Below are positions 13,954-21,782 of a stretch of 32,635 nt of DNA, one piece after another (position 1 is the first letter of the stretch; each line of letters begins with the position of its first letter). The DNA lies in the NCBI GenBank assembly GCA_045577695.1, contig JAZNIW010000027.1:1-32635 (forward strand), written 5' to 3'. Source of the DNA: UMGS1279 sp045577695 (lineage in GTDB: Bacteria; Bacillota; Clostridia; Oscillospirales; Acutalibacteraceae). Below the pieces are notes generated by a model. That model was not told the DNA's origin. It was given only the letters and a program-made list of their open reading frames with translations, and made no database searches. The position numbers and the translations under genes are program-made.

Positions 13954-16824
13954 GTGGGAATTTTTAAACGAAATAAAAAGGAAGAGGCCTTTAAAATTCA
14001 ACTGGAACGTGAAGCAATTGAACAACTAAATCATCCCGAAGCCAATGTAAATTCCTTTCTTCCTCAAGAATTGCGGGATGAACCTTCGTCCTTATATGGT
14101 GATGGCAAGGTAAAAGCTCCCCATGCCATTACCGCCGAGGAATTGAACGGGCAGTTGCATCACGCATCCCCCTCTTCTGCCACTGTTGATTCGGTGGTTG
14201 AAACCATTACGATGACCGAGGATTCCACTGCAGAATCCAGTAGTGATTTTTTATACAAAAGAATGACCGAAACGCGTCGACAAGCCACCGAACGCGCTGT
14301 CATTCCGCCGGCTCATTCAACCCCGTCCAACCCTGTTGTAACCCAACCAACAATAGCTCCCGAACCCAAAGCAGAAACCGTCAATATCGATTCTCTCTTA
14401 CAATCCTTGCACAGCGATTTGGAAAGAGCGCAATCCAACCTTTTCTCGCACCATGCCACATCGTCACCCGAACCCATTCCTACCATTACAAAAGAAATCT
14501 CCCCTTCCCCTGCTAAGCAGGAAGAGATTGCCGAGATTCCTATGTCGAAGGGTGACCCGGTTTCGCCGCCTACTACCCCGATACCGCCAATCGACCCAAC
14601 GGCTGCGAAACGCGCCGAAGAACGACGCACCTCTCTGTTGGCGCGCTGCAATGCTTATTTAAAGGATGAAGAATCCGCCCTTCTCACACGTAATAGTGAA
14701 AAATACAAGTTGGAAAGTGTTGAATCTATTTTACAAGATTTTGAAAAACGCGCTTCCCGCCGCGCCCGGCAAACCTTAGAAACCCCGCGCACTTCTAATT
14801 TCACTACGCCGACTTCGGCCCCGATATCGCAAGCAACCCTTTCTTTTTCTTCGCCTACCGTGACAAAACCCAAACAAAATACCGAAAAACCGGCAGATGT
14901 AAAACACTTTTTTACCGCTCCAAGTGAGGAGATTCACCAAATCAAAGAAACCAAAGATACGCTTGCAGAAACCAAAGTACTGCCGAATCGGTGGAATGAA
15001 ACCAATGAAATCTCCTCCTCTTCCGATAAAACCACCGTTTTTCCGGCGGTAAAAGAAGTCTCCAACACGTCCGGTGAACCAAAAGAAGAACCGATGACGG
15101 AACCTCTTGATGCCCCGGAAGAACCCTTTGACGATTACCGGACACCGGCCGACCGTGACCGCATCTACCAAGACCTAAAAAAACGGCGCAAACGGTTTAC
15201 CGGCCGCATTTTACTAAACCTTTTACTCTTCTTGCCGGCCCTTGCTTTATGCACTCCCCTCGGCAGTTGGCTACAACAAACCCATCCGGCTGTTTACACA
15301 ACGGCAAACCTTGCCATTGCCGCTCTTGCAATCCCATTCAACCTTAACGCCATTCGTGCCATCGGCAGCCTTTTCGCTTCCAAAACGGCACCGGAACTAC
15401 CCTCGGGCTTGGCCGCCATCAGCGTTTTATTGTATCATATTATTGCGTCCGTGCGCGGTCTGTCAGCCTATCCACTTTGTGTGGTTTCAGTCTTTTCGCT
15501 GCTACTGGGAAGCATCGCCGGTCGGTGCTACTATTCCCGCGTGATACGCAATTTCAACTGCATTTCCGATGCATCTGAGAAAAAAGCGGTTGCCATCGTC
15601 AAAAGCAGAGCAGCCACTCAAGCTATGGTGGGGAATTCCATTGACGGAAATGCTCTGGTTTGTCTAGGCGCAAACACAACCCACATTCGCGACTTTTTGA
15701 AATACACCTATACAGGCGACCCCGTTTCCCAAAAAATCACCCTAATTACACGCATTGGTCTAATCAGTGCCGTTTTGTTGGGCCTGTTATCCGGTTTTCT
15801 TTCGGGCGATGTATCGCCGGGATTCTTTGCTTTTACCGTATTGCTCTGTATTACCGCCGCACCGGCCACCTTGTGGCTTTCGTTCTTGCCTTTTAGCGTT
15901 GCCGAAAGTCGGTTACGATTGTACGATGCTATGCTAACCGGCTATCGCGCCTCCGAAGAACTCGACCTATGCAATGCCATCGCCGTGCATTGTAGCGATT
16001 TATTTCCGAAAGGTTCCATTCGTCTGGTCGACTTGAAATTGCTCAGTCCCAACCCCATTGACCAATCTATGCTTGATGCCGCCGCCTTAACCGAGGCAAT
16101 GCAAAGCCCCTTAGCCGGCATTTTTGAACAGATGAATTCATCTGACTATTCGCATCAAAATATTGCAGTGGATACCGTTGTATACGAGGATAAAATGGGG
16201 GTTTCGGGTTGGGTGAACAACCGCCGCGTTTTTGTCGGTAATCGTGTTTTGATGGAGGCGCACGGTTTCACCAACTTACCGCCGATTGAATTGGATAAAA
16301 AAATAATGCGCAAAGGTTATTTCCCCGTTTATTTGGCAAGTGATAATGTACCTTGTGCCTTGTTGATTGTCAAATACACCCCCAACCAAGAAATCGCCTA
16401 CGAACTCCGTCGTCTATGCAACACCGGCACTACCGTTCTGGTTCACAATTGTGACCCTAATATCAGCAACCAAATGTTGTGCGATTATTTCGGTCTATAT
16501 TCCGAAAGCATTGCAATTATGTCTAAGCAAGGTTCTGTCAAATATCAAGAATGCTTAAAACCCCGCCCCTCTATGCACGCCGGTGCATCTTATCGCGGTT
16601 CTGTATCGGGTCTTTTTGCCATTTTAACCGCTTCCATTCACATCAAGCGTTCCACCCAAAGTATGATTCTTTTGTACGTTTTTGCCGTGATTCTGGGCAT
16701 TTTGGCGGTAGGTGTATCTATTTTTACCCCGCTTTCCACTTATATCCGCGCCCTCTCTCTTTTGATTTATCAACTGGTAACCACCTTAATCATCTGCTTG
16801 CCGCCTCTTATGAAGCGGCCGTAA
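13954..16824 (+). CDS. Degenerate P1B-type ATPase-like membrane protein with long disordered N-terminus
   Basis: I could not name this 956-residue protein. Residues 1-400 are rich in Ser, Thr, Pro and Glu and look disordered. From 415 the layout follows a P1B ATPase: four membrane segments (about 416-525), a small actuator-like part ending in YTGDPVSQK (586-594, where relatives have TGExxPVxK), two more (about 600-648), a catalytic-like region, and two final helices (about 903-950). GVSGWVNNRRVFVGNRVLM (749-767) matches the nucleotide-domain pattern. Key motifs are lost: the CPC metal site reads APATLWLS, DKTGT is replaced near HCSDLFPKG (679-687), TGD reads HNCD, and GDGxND is absent. It is unlikely to pump ions and may be a scaffold or sensor. 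GTG 13954 has an AGGAAGGA site. It is followed by a ligase-like gene. Confidence 0.75.
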   Translation: MGIFKRNKKEEAFKIQLEREAIEQLNHPEANVNSFLPQELRDEPSSLYGDGKVKAPHAITAEELNGQLHHASPSSATVDSVVETITMTEDSTAESSSDFLYKRMTETRRQATERAVIPPAHSTPSNPVVTQPTIAPEPKAETVNIDSLLQSLHSDLERAQSNLFSHHATSSPEPIPTITKEISPSPAKQEEIAEIPMSKGDPVSPPTTPIPPIDPTAAKRAEERRTSLLARCNAYLKDEESALLTRNSEKYKLESVESILQDFEKRASRRARQTLETPRTSNFTTPTSAPISQATLSFSSPTVTKPKQNTEKPADVKHFFTAPSEEIHQIKETKDTLAETKVLPNRWNETNEISSSSDKTTVFPAVKEVSNTSGEPKEEPMTEPLDAPEEPFDDYRTPADRDRIYQDLKKRRKRFTGRILLNLLLFLPALALCTPLGSWLQQTHPAVYTTANLAIAALAIPFNLNAIRAIGSLFASKTAPELPSGLAAISVLLYHIIASVRGLSAYPLCVVSVFSLLLGSIAGRCYYSRVIRNFNCISDASEKKAVAIVKSRAATQAMVGNSIDGNALVCLGANTTHIRDFLKYTYTGDPVSQKITLITRIGLISAVLLGLLSGFLSGDVSPGFFAFTVLLCITAAPATLWLSFLPFSVAESRLRLYDAMLTGYRASEELDLCNAIAVHCSDLFPKGSIRLVDLKLLSPNPIDQSMLDAAALTEAMQSPLAGIFEQMNSSDYSHQNIAVDTVVYEDKMGVSGWVNNRRVFVGNRVLMEAHGFTNLPPIELDKKIMRKGYFPVYLASDNVPCALLIVKYTPNQEIAYELRRLCNTGTTVLVHNCDPNISNQMLCDYFGLYSESIAIMSKQGSVKYQECLKPRPSMHAGASYRGSVSGLFAILTASIHIKRSTQSMILLYVFAVILGILAVGVSIFTPLSTYIRALSLLIYQLVTTLIICLPPLMKRP

Positions 16825-16864
16825 TTCGATTCCCTCTCCAAAAGGGATATCTAGGAGGCCTTTT

Positions 16865-18013
16865 ATGAAAAAAGGGGTGTTTACTTCCGTTCGACAAAGC
16901 CCGCAGGATGATCGAATTCTATACCTACTGTTCGGTTCGGTATTTCTGCCTTATTATCTCACTGCCTTAGTGGTTTTGGCCGTATCCATTTTCATTGCCG
17001 TCAAACGAAAAATAGTGGGGGCTTTTGAAAAAAACAACCGTATCTGGATCATGTTCTTTTTTACCTATACGGTTATTGTCTCTCTATGCTACCGAAATTG
17101 GGTTGGTCTTGCCTGCTCAATTTTTGCGTTTTTACTACTTTACGTCGCCATCTACGTTCGAATGTATATCACACCGCATTCCTTTGAGAAAGCGCTGACC
17201 TTATGTTGCATCTGCGGTCCAATAACCGGAATCTTCTGCTTTGCTGAATATCTTATGTATTGGTTTGGACCGGCACAAACTCAAGAATTCCGTGCCGAAC
17301 TTTACTTTTTTAACAGCAACTATTTGGCCAGCATTTTAGGAAGCGTAATAATCCTTTGCGCTTACAAAGTCGTGATCCATAAAAAGCACGTTTTATGGTA
17401 TTTTTGTGCTGCCGCCTTAACGGCGCTGGGTGCCTATCTCAGCGGAAGTATGTTTGTTTGGATAGAAGTAGCAGTCGGCTGTGCCGTCTTGTTGCTCATA
17501 TCACGACAAAATCAACTTCTCAGCGCCCTGCTTTTGCTTATGGGTACCGGCATTATCATTCTCTACTTTATTCCAGAAATTTTACCGCGAATTGAACACG
17601 CAGAAGGCACCACCAATAACCGCATTGAAATTTGGAATGTTTGTTTGGACATTATTCGAAAAAACCCCTTATTTGGACGTGGCTTTTTAACCTATTTTCA
17701 TACTCAATTTGAATACCCCGGCAGTTATTTTTCCACCCATTCCCACAATCTGATTATGGAAACGATACTCAGCTTTGGCGTGATTGGAACCATTCCGCTT
17801 AGCATATACTTTTTTCAGTATTTCAAGCGCGTTTTTCTCTGCCACAGTGCTCAAAGCAAATATGGTTCTTCGGTTTTAATTTTGGCCTTAACTGCTGCCC
17901 TATTGGTCCACAGCATCATCGATTTAACCTTTATGTGGATACAAACCGGCCTGTTCTTTTGCTTAATACTAGGTTCTATCGGCCTGGAAGAAAGATTATT
18001 AAAACTTGATTAA
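16865..18013 (+). CDS. O-antigen ligase/polymerase-like membrane protein (Wzy_C family)
   Basis: This 382-residue polytopic membrane protein has about ten hydrophobic segments. The large extracytoplasmic loop in the C-terminal half carries NNRIEIWNVCLDIIRKNP, then LFGRGF and STHSHNLIMETILSFGVIG, which is the Wzy_C/O-antigen ligase pattern with a conserved arginine and histidine. Such enzymes join or polymerise lipid-linked glycans outside the membrane; in Gram-positives they occur in capsule, teichuronic acid-like and glycoprotein pathways. ATG 16865 has AGGAGG seven bases upstream and lies 40 bases after the ATPase-like gene. It may act with the sugar transferase and nucleotidyltransferase upstream, though no flippase or glycosyltransferase is nearby. 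Confidence 0.85.
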   Translation: MKKGVFTSVRQSPQDDRILYLLFGSVFLPYYLTALVVLAVSIFIAVKRKIVGAFEKNNRIWIMFFFTYTVIVSLCYRNWVGLACSIFAFLLLYVAIYVRMYITPHSFEKALTLCCICGPITGIFCFAEYLMYWFGPAQTQEFRAELYFFNSNYLASILGSVIILCAYKVVIHKKHVLWYFCAAALTALGAYLSGSMFVWIEVAVGCAVLLLISRQNQLLSALLLLMGTGIIILYFIPEILPRIEHAEGTTNNRIEIWNVCLDIIRKNPLFGRGFLTYFHTQFEYPGSYFSTHSHNLIMETILSFGVIGTIPLSIYFFQYFKRVFLCHSAQSKYGSSVLILALTAALLVHSIIDLTFMWIQTGLFFCLILGSIGLEERLLKLD

Positions 18014-18029
18014 AAAGCGTTAAAAAATC

Positions 18030-18066
18030 CCCCAAAAATCCCTCCCTTAATGGGGAAATTTTGGGG
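18030..18066 (+). other. Imperfect hairpin just past the ligase gene
   Basis: CCCCAAAAAT (18030-18039) pairs with ATTTTGGGG (18058-18066), with extra C/G pairing inside. It has no T run after it and may add to the stronger terminator that follows. Confidence 0.4.
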
Positions 18067-18073
18067 AACAGGA

Positions 18074-18124
18074 AAAAGGATGTGCAGAATTTCTACTGAA
18101 ATTTCTGCACATCCTTTTATCTTA
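18074..18124 (+). terminator. Strong intrinsic terminator after the ligase gene
   Basis: A 16-bp perfect stem (18074-18089 with 18103-18118) around GGATGTGCAGAA ends in a TTTTATCTT run. The A tract on the other side could let it act for the minus strand too. Confidence 0.85.
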
Positions 18125-18332
18125 TGCTTTAACAAGCAGGAAATTTAGCGTCAAATTCCACTTATTAGAGATGCTTTAAACCTTTCGCCGTCTCAAAAAA
18201 CATTAAATCGTAACACTGTGAGACCAAACTCGTAGTGTTATATTACCAAACAGCAAGGTAATATGAAACCTACCGTTTTCATAATAGTTTTTTCTCCCTT
18301 GAGTGGCAGAAGGCTATATCATATTGTTGAAG
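18125..18332. other. Gene-free stretch with several small inverted repeats
   Basis: No convincing coding frame was seen between the two convergent units. It holds nested inverted repeats: GTCTCA/TGAGAC around 18190-18224, TAACACT (18211-18217) with AGTGTTA (18234-18240), and ATATTACC (18240-18247) with GGTAATAT (18257-18264). It could encode a small structured RNA or be a decayed element. I recognise no known RNA family. Confidence 0.35.
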
Positions 18333-18373
18333 CGCAAACAAAACAGCCAAGCGTCCGCAATGGACACTTGGCT
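18333..18373 (-). terminator. Intrinsic terminator after ftsZ
   Basis: On the minus strand a 12-bp stem (18373-18362 with 18356-18345, one G-U pair, 5-nt loop) is followed by GTTTTGTTTG. It lies 31 bases past the ftsZ stop. Confidence 0.85.
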
Positions 18374-18404
18374 GAAAAAGACGAAATATTTATTGTTGTA
18401 AAAC

Positions 18405-19487
18405 TTAGTTGCGATTGTTAATCATATCAAACAACTCGGTGTAAACAACATCATCTTCCGAAGCGGTATTATCGGCGGCCGACATAATGTCTTCCAAGGC
18501 ACCGGCGGCGCCTTCTTTCTTTTCTTTCTTTTCGCCGAGACCGGTAGCGATAACGGTGATTTTAACGGTATCTTCTAAGGATTCATCCAACTGAACACCC
18601 CAGATAACGTTGGCATCGGGATGAGCCATATCCGAAATAATGGAGGAAGCCAAGGTAACCTCTTCTAAGCCGATATCTACCGAACCGGTAATATTAATGA
18701 TTACACCCGAGGCATTATCCATTGAAGTTTCAATCAAGGGACTGGTAATGGCGGCACGGGCAGCTTGTTCTGCTTTATCACGACCGGTAGCAGATGCAAC
18801 ACCCATATGGGCTTGACCGGAATCACTCATAACAGCCTTCACATCTGCAAAGTCAAGGTTGATAAGAGCAGTAACATTAACCAATTCCGAAATGCTTTGA
18901 ACACCTTGACGAAGAACATCGTCAGCAATTTCGAATGCATTCTTTAAGGTGATTTTTTGTTCCGAAACGTATTGCAAACGATCATTCGGGATGACGATCA
19001 AGCTGTCAACGCACTCACCAAGTGCCGCAATGCCTTCGTCGGCCTGGGTCATTCTGCGTTTACCTTCAAACGCGAAGGGCTTGGTAACAATACCTACCGT
19101 TAAAATGCCGAGTTCTTTCGCGATTTGAGCAACCACCGGAGCGGCACCGGTACCGGTACCACCGCCCATACCAGCCGTAATAAATACCATATCGGCTTCG
19201 CGAATAGCGGCTGTAATTTCATCACGAGATTCTTCGGCAGCGGCACGACCGCGTTCGGGATCTGCGCCGGCACCTTGGCCTTTCGTAGCGCGCTCACCAA
19301 TTTGAATTTTTTGGTTAGCTTTCGAGAGATACAGTGCGGCACGGTCGGTATTTACAGCGACAAATTCTACACCCTTTACACCGGCTGCGACCATACGGTT
19401 GATGGCGTTTCCGCCGCCGCCGCCAACACCGACAACCTTAATTTGAACAACATCTTCTACCAATTCGTTTGTTACGTCAAATGGCAC
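18405..19487 (-). CDS. ftsZ: Cell division protein FtsZ
   Basis: FtsZ is the tubulin-like GTPase that forms the division ring. The 360-residue protein has GVGGGGGNAINRM (20-32), the tubulin signature GGGTGTG (108-114) in GMGGGTGTGAAPVVA, and the T7 synergy loop NLDFADVKAVM. The C-terminal linker is short and Glu-rich. The tail ends DDVVYTELFDMINNRN, which stands in for the usual conserved peptide but differs from the DIPxFLR form. The start is GTG at 19487, with GGAAGGA about ten bases upstream. It is the last gene of the dcw cluster and also has its own promoter (19550-19578). No ftsA precedes it. Confidence 0.97.
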   Translation of the reverse strand: MPFDVTNELVEDVVQIKVVGVGGGGGNAINRMVAAGVKGVEFVAVNTDRAALYLSKANQKIQIGERATKGQGAGADPERGRAAAEESRDEITAAIREADMVFITAGMGGGTGTGAAPVVAQIAKELGILTVGIVTKPFAFEGKRRMTQADEGIAALGECVDSLIVIPNDRLQYVSEQKITLKNAFEIADDVLRQGVQSISELVNVTALINLDFADVKAVMSDSGQAHMGVASATGRDKAEQAARAAITSPLIETSMDNASGVIINITGSVDIGLEEVTLASSIISDMAHPDANVIWGVQLDESLEDTVKITVIATGLGEKKEKKEGAAGALEDIMSAADNTASEDDVVYTELFDMINNRN

Positions 19488-19549
19488 TTTTTATCATCCT
19501 TCCAAATTATCATTATATGAATATAAAACTACACATATACACATTTAAA

Positions 19550-19578
19550 AGTGTAACACGAAAAGAAAAAAATTTCAA
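19550..19578 (-). promoter_or_regulatory. Promoter directly upstream of ftsZ
   Basis: The minus strand has TTGAAA (19578-19573), a 17-bp spacer and TACACT (19555-19550) in the 138-base gap between divIB and ftsZ. It would allow extra ftsZ transcription independent of the mraZ promoter. Confidence 0.6.
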
Positions 19579-19625
19579 CACTTTTTCACGAATTTTTTTA
19601 AAAAACATAGAAATTTTGCTATTTT

Positions 19626-20429
19626 TTATTTTTGTGTAAAAATTCCGCGCGGATTACTGACAGACCAATTCGATAAATCAATAGTTCCTTGCAAGGAGGG
19701 GTCGATTTTTTCTACCATTTGCGCCAAATGAGCCACCTTCGCCGCACAATTCCCCGACGAACCAAACCGCACGGTAAACCGATTTTCAACCCGAAAAGAA
19801 AGATTCATCTCATCGGTTAGCACCATCTTATTCACCGCAATATTCTTTTCTTCCATCGCCGTAGTCAAAGTTTGTATTAATATTGTTTTTTCTGGTTTTT
19901 TGAAAGAAACCGAAACTCCCAACTTTTCCTTTTTGGCAGTGGAACCGACAATACACAAAACCCCTTTTGGAAGTGTGTCTGAATGCTCAAGCAATTTATC
20001 CTCGGCATCGCACAAAAAATATCCCTCTTTGGTTTGATAGGCGTGATGAACCGTAGCGGTTTTCACCAAAAGAACTACCTTTGCCGGCAATTTTCGTTGC
20101 ACCTTCAAGGAAGCGATATACGGCAATTTTTGGGGCACCGTTTCTTCAGCTTTTTGTCCGGTCAACCATAGATTTTGACCTTTTTTGACTCCTGAAGCGC
20201 GAATAATTTCTGCAGCAGAATAAGGACTTTTACCCGAAACCGTAATCAGTTCTACCGAAAAAAACACGGTTAGGGAAAGTACCGTTACGGTTAAAACCGC
20301 AACCACACCAAGCACGGCCAAAATGCGGCGACACATTTTTTTACGGGCGGCCTTTTTTCGTTTTAACCGATTTCGACGTATCGCCTCTTGCGTCATTTTA
20401 TATTCCCTATCTTCTTGCACTTCCTTCAC
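19626..20429 (-). CDS. divIB: Cell division protein DivIB/FtsQ
   Basis: This 267-residue protein fits DivIB/FtsQ, a bitopic divisome protein that binds FtsL and the division transpeptidase. A basic cytoplasmic N-terminus (RRNRLKRKKAARKKMCRR) precedes one membrane segment (about 36-59). Then comes a POTRA domain starting FFSVELITVSGKSPYSAAEIIRASGV with the typical GxNLW-type motif (KKGQNLWLTG). GTG at 20429 has GGAG eight bases upstream and lies three bases after the murA stop, so it is coupled to murA. Sequence conservation of this family is low; the assignment rests on POTRA pattern, topology and position before ftsZ. Confidence 0.9.
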   Translation of the reverse strand: MKEVQEDREYKMTQEAIRRNRLKRKKAARKKMCRRILAVLGVVAVLTVTVLSLTVFFSVELITVSGKSPYSAAEIIRASGVKKGQNLWLTGQKAEETVPQKLPYIASLKVQRKLPAKVVLLVKTATVHHAYQTKEGYFLCDAEDKLLEHSDTLPKGVLCIVGSTAKKEKLGVSVSFKKPEKTILIQTLTTAMEEKNIAVNKMVLTDEMNLSFRVENRFTVRFGSSGNCAAKVAHLAQMVEKIDPSLQGTIDLSNWSVSNPRGIFTQK

Positions 20430-20432
20430 CGC

Positions 20433-21689
20433 CTATTCTCCTCTTTGAATCTCCGCCCCCAGACGAGAGAGATGTTCCACAAAACTTTCATATCCACGGT
20501 CTATGTGACCAACTTTTCCAATTTCGGTTGTTCCATCGGCCGCCAAGGCCGCTACTACCAAGGCCGCCCCACCACGCAAATCGGTACATTCTACCGGTGC
20601 GCCCAACAAGGAGCGAACCCCTTCTATCACAGCCACACGACCATTGGTATAAATTTTTGCACCTAACCGTTTCAATTCATCGACAATACGAAAACGATTT
20701 TCAAAAATATTTTCAACAAACATCGATGAGCCCTCAGCCAAGGAAAGCATTGCCATCAAGGGAGAGCCGGCGTCAGTTGGAAAACCGGGATATGGCATAG
20801 TTCGAATCACCGGAACCCGTTTCAATCGCACCGGAGCGGTCAAACACACGGTGCGATGATTGACCTGAATTTCACAACCGGCCGCCTTTAACACCGACAT
20901 AATTGGGGTTAAATGCGCCGGAATGGCATTAACCAAAAAGATTTGCCCCCCTGTCACCGCGGCTGCCGTCAAATAGGTAGCGGCTTCGATGCGGTCGGGA
21001 ATCACAGTGTGTTCGGTACCGTGCAAGGAAGAAACCCCAATGATTTCAATAGTATCCGAACCGGCACCGTGAATCAACGCTCCTGACCGATTTAAAAAAT
21101 CGGCCAAATCACTGATTTCCGGTTCGCGGGCAGCATTCAAAATGCGAGTGGTCCCCTCACCGGTAACGGCCGCCAACATAATATTTTCCGTGGCGCCGAC
21201 ACTTGGAAATGACAAAGTAATGTCACACCCGCGAATTCCCTTTTCACAACGACAATAAATTATGCCGTGACTCTCCTCTATCTCCATTCCTAATTCGCGC
21301 AGAGAAGAAAGGTGCAAATCAATCGGTCGCGGTCCCAATTCACAACCGCCCGGACTGCTCAAAATTGCTTGACCGGTGCGGCCGGCAATGGCTCCTAAAA
21401 AGACGATGGAAGAACGCATTTCCCGCATCAATTCATCCGGAATATCTTGCCGAGTCAACTGTGCTGCATTCACCCGAACGGTATGTCCCTCACGTTGCAC
21501 TTCGGCGCCCAAATGTTCTAATATCTTTACCGCCGCTTCTACATCCGAAAGCAAGGGGCAATTATGTATCACGCTGATGCCTTTGCACAACACCGTTCCG
21601 GCCAGAATGGGAAGGACACTGTTTTTCGCGCCATGCAATTCCAATGAGCCGTTCAACTTATGACCGCCGTTTACCACAATACAGGACAT
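20433..21689 (-). CDS. murA: UDP-N-acetylglucosamine 1-carboxyvinyltransferase MurA
   Basis: MurA adds enolpyruvate from PEP to UDP-GlcNAc, the first committed step of peptidoglycan synthesis. The 418-residue protein has the Lys22-Asn23 pair in GAKNSVLP and the catalytic loop SPGGCELGPRPIDLH. Its Cys116 is the residue that fosfomycin alkylates, so intrinsic resistance by Cys-to-Asp change is not predicted. MPYPGFPTDAGSP and NIFENRF are further family blocks. The gene starts at ATG 21689 downstream of a hairpin (21711-21738) and is coupled to divIB. It takes the place that murB holds in Bacillus subtilis between murG and divIB. Firmicutes often have a second MurA elsewhere. Confidence 0.97.
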   Translation of the reverse strand: MSCIVVNGGHKLNGSLELHGAKNSVLPILAGTVLCKGISVIHNCPLLSDVEAAVKILEHLGAEVQREGHTVRVNAAQLTRQDIPDELMREMRSSIVFLGAIAGRTGQAILSSPGGCELGPRPIDLHLSSLRELGMEIEESHGIIYCRCEKGIRGCDITLSFPSVGATENIMLAAVTGEGTTRILNAAREPEISDLADFLNRSGALIHGAGSDTIEIIGVSSLHGTEHTVIPDRIEAATYLTAAAVTGGQIFLVNAIPAHLTPIMSVLKAAGCEIQVNHRTVCLTAPVRLKRVPVIRTMPYPGFPTDAGSPLMAMLSLAEGSSMFVENIFENRFRIVDELKRLGAKIYTNGRVAVIEGVRSLLGAPVECTDLRGGAALVVAALAADGTTEIGKVGHIDRGYESFVEHLSRLGAEIQRGE

Positions 21690-21710
21690 TCTATCAACGC
21701 ACCCTTTCCG

Positions 21711-21738
21711 CTATGAAAATAAAGTTCTATTTTCATAG
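21711..21738 (-). other. Perfect hairpin in the murG-murA gap
   Basis: CTATGAAAATA (21738-21728 on the minus strand) pairs with its exact complement 21721-21711 across a 6-nt loop. It ends about 22 bases before the murA start. No T run follows, so it is not a normal terminator; RNA processing or control of murA translation is possible. Confidence 0.6.
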
Positions 21739-21782
21739 TATGCGGTGCGAAAAAATTGGTGTTTTTCCGCCTTTCTTCTCGC

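Noticed and set aside
14313..15171. Long antisense frames inside the disordered N-terminus of the ATPase-like gene
   Set aside because: They mirror the low-complexity coding strand (Ser/Arg/Gly/Val-rich), lack ribosome sites and have no family features.
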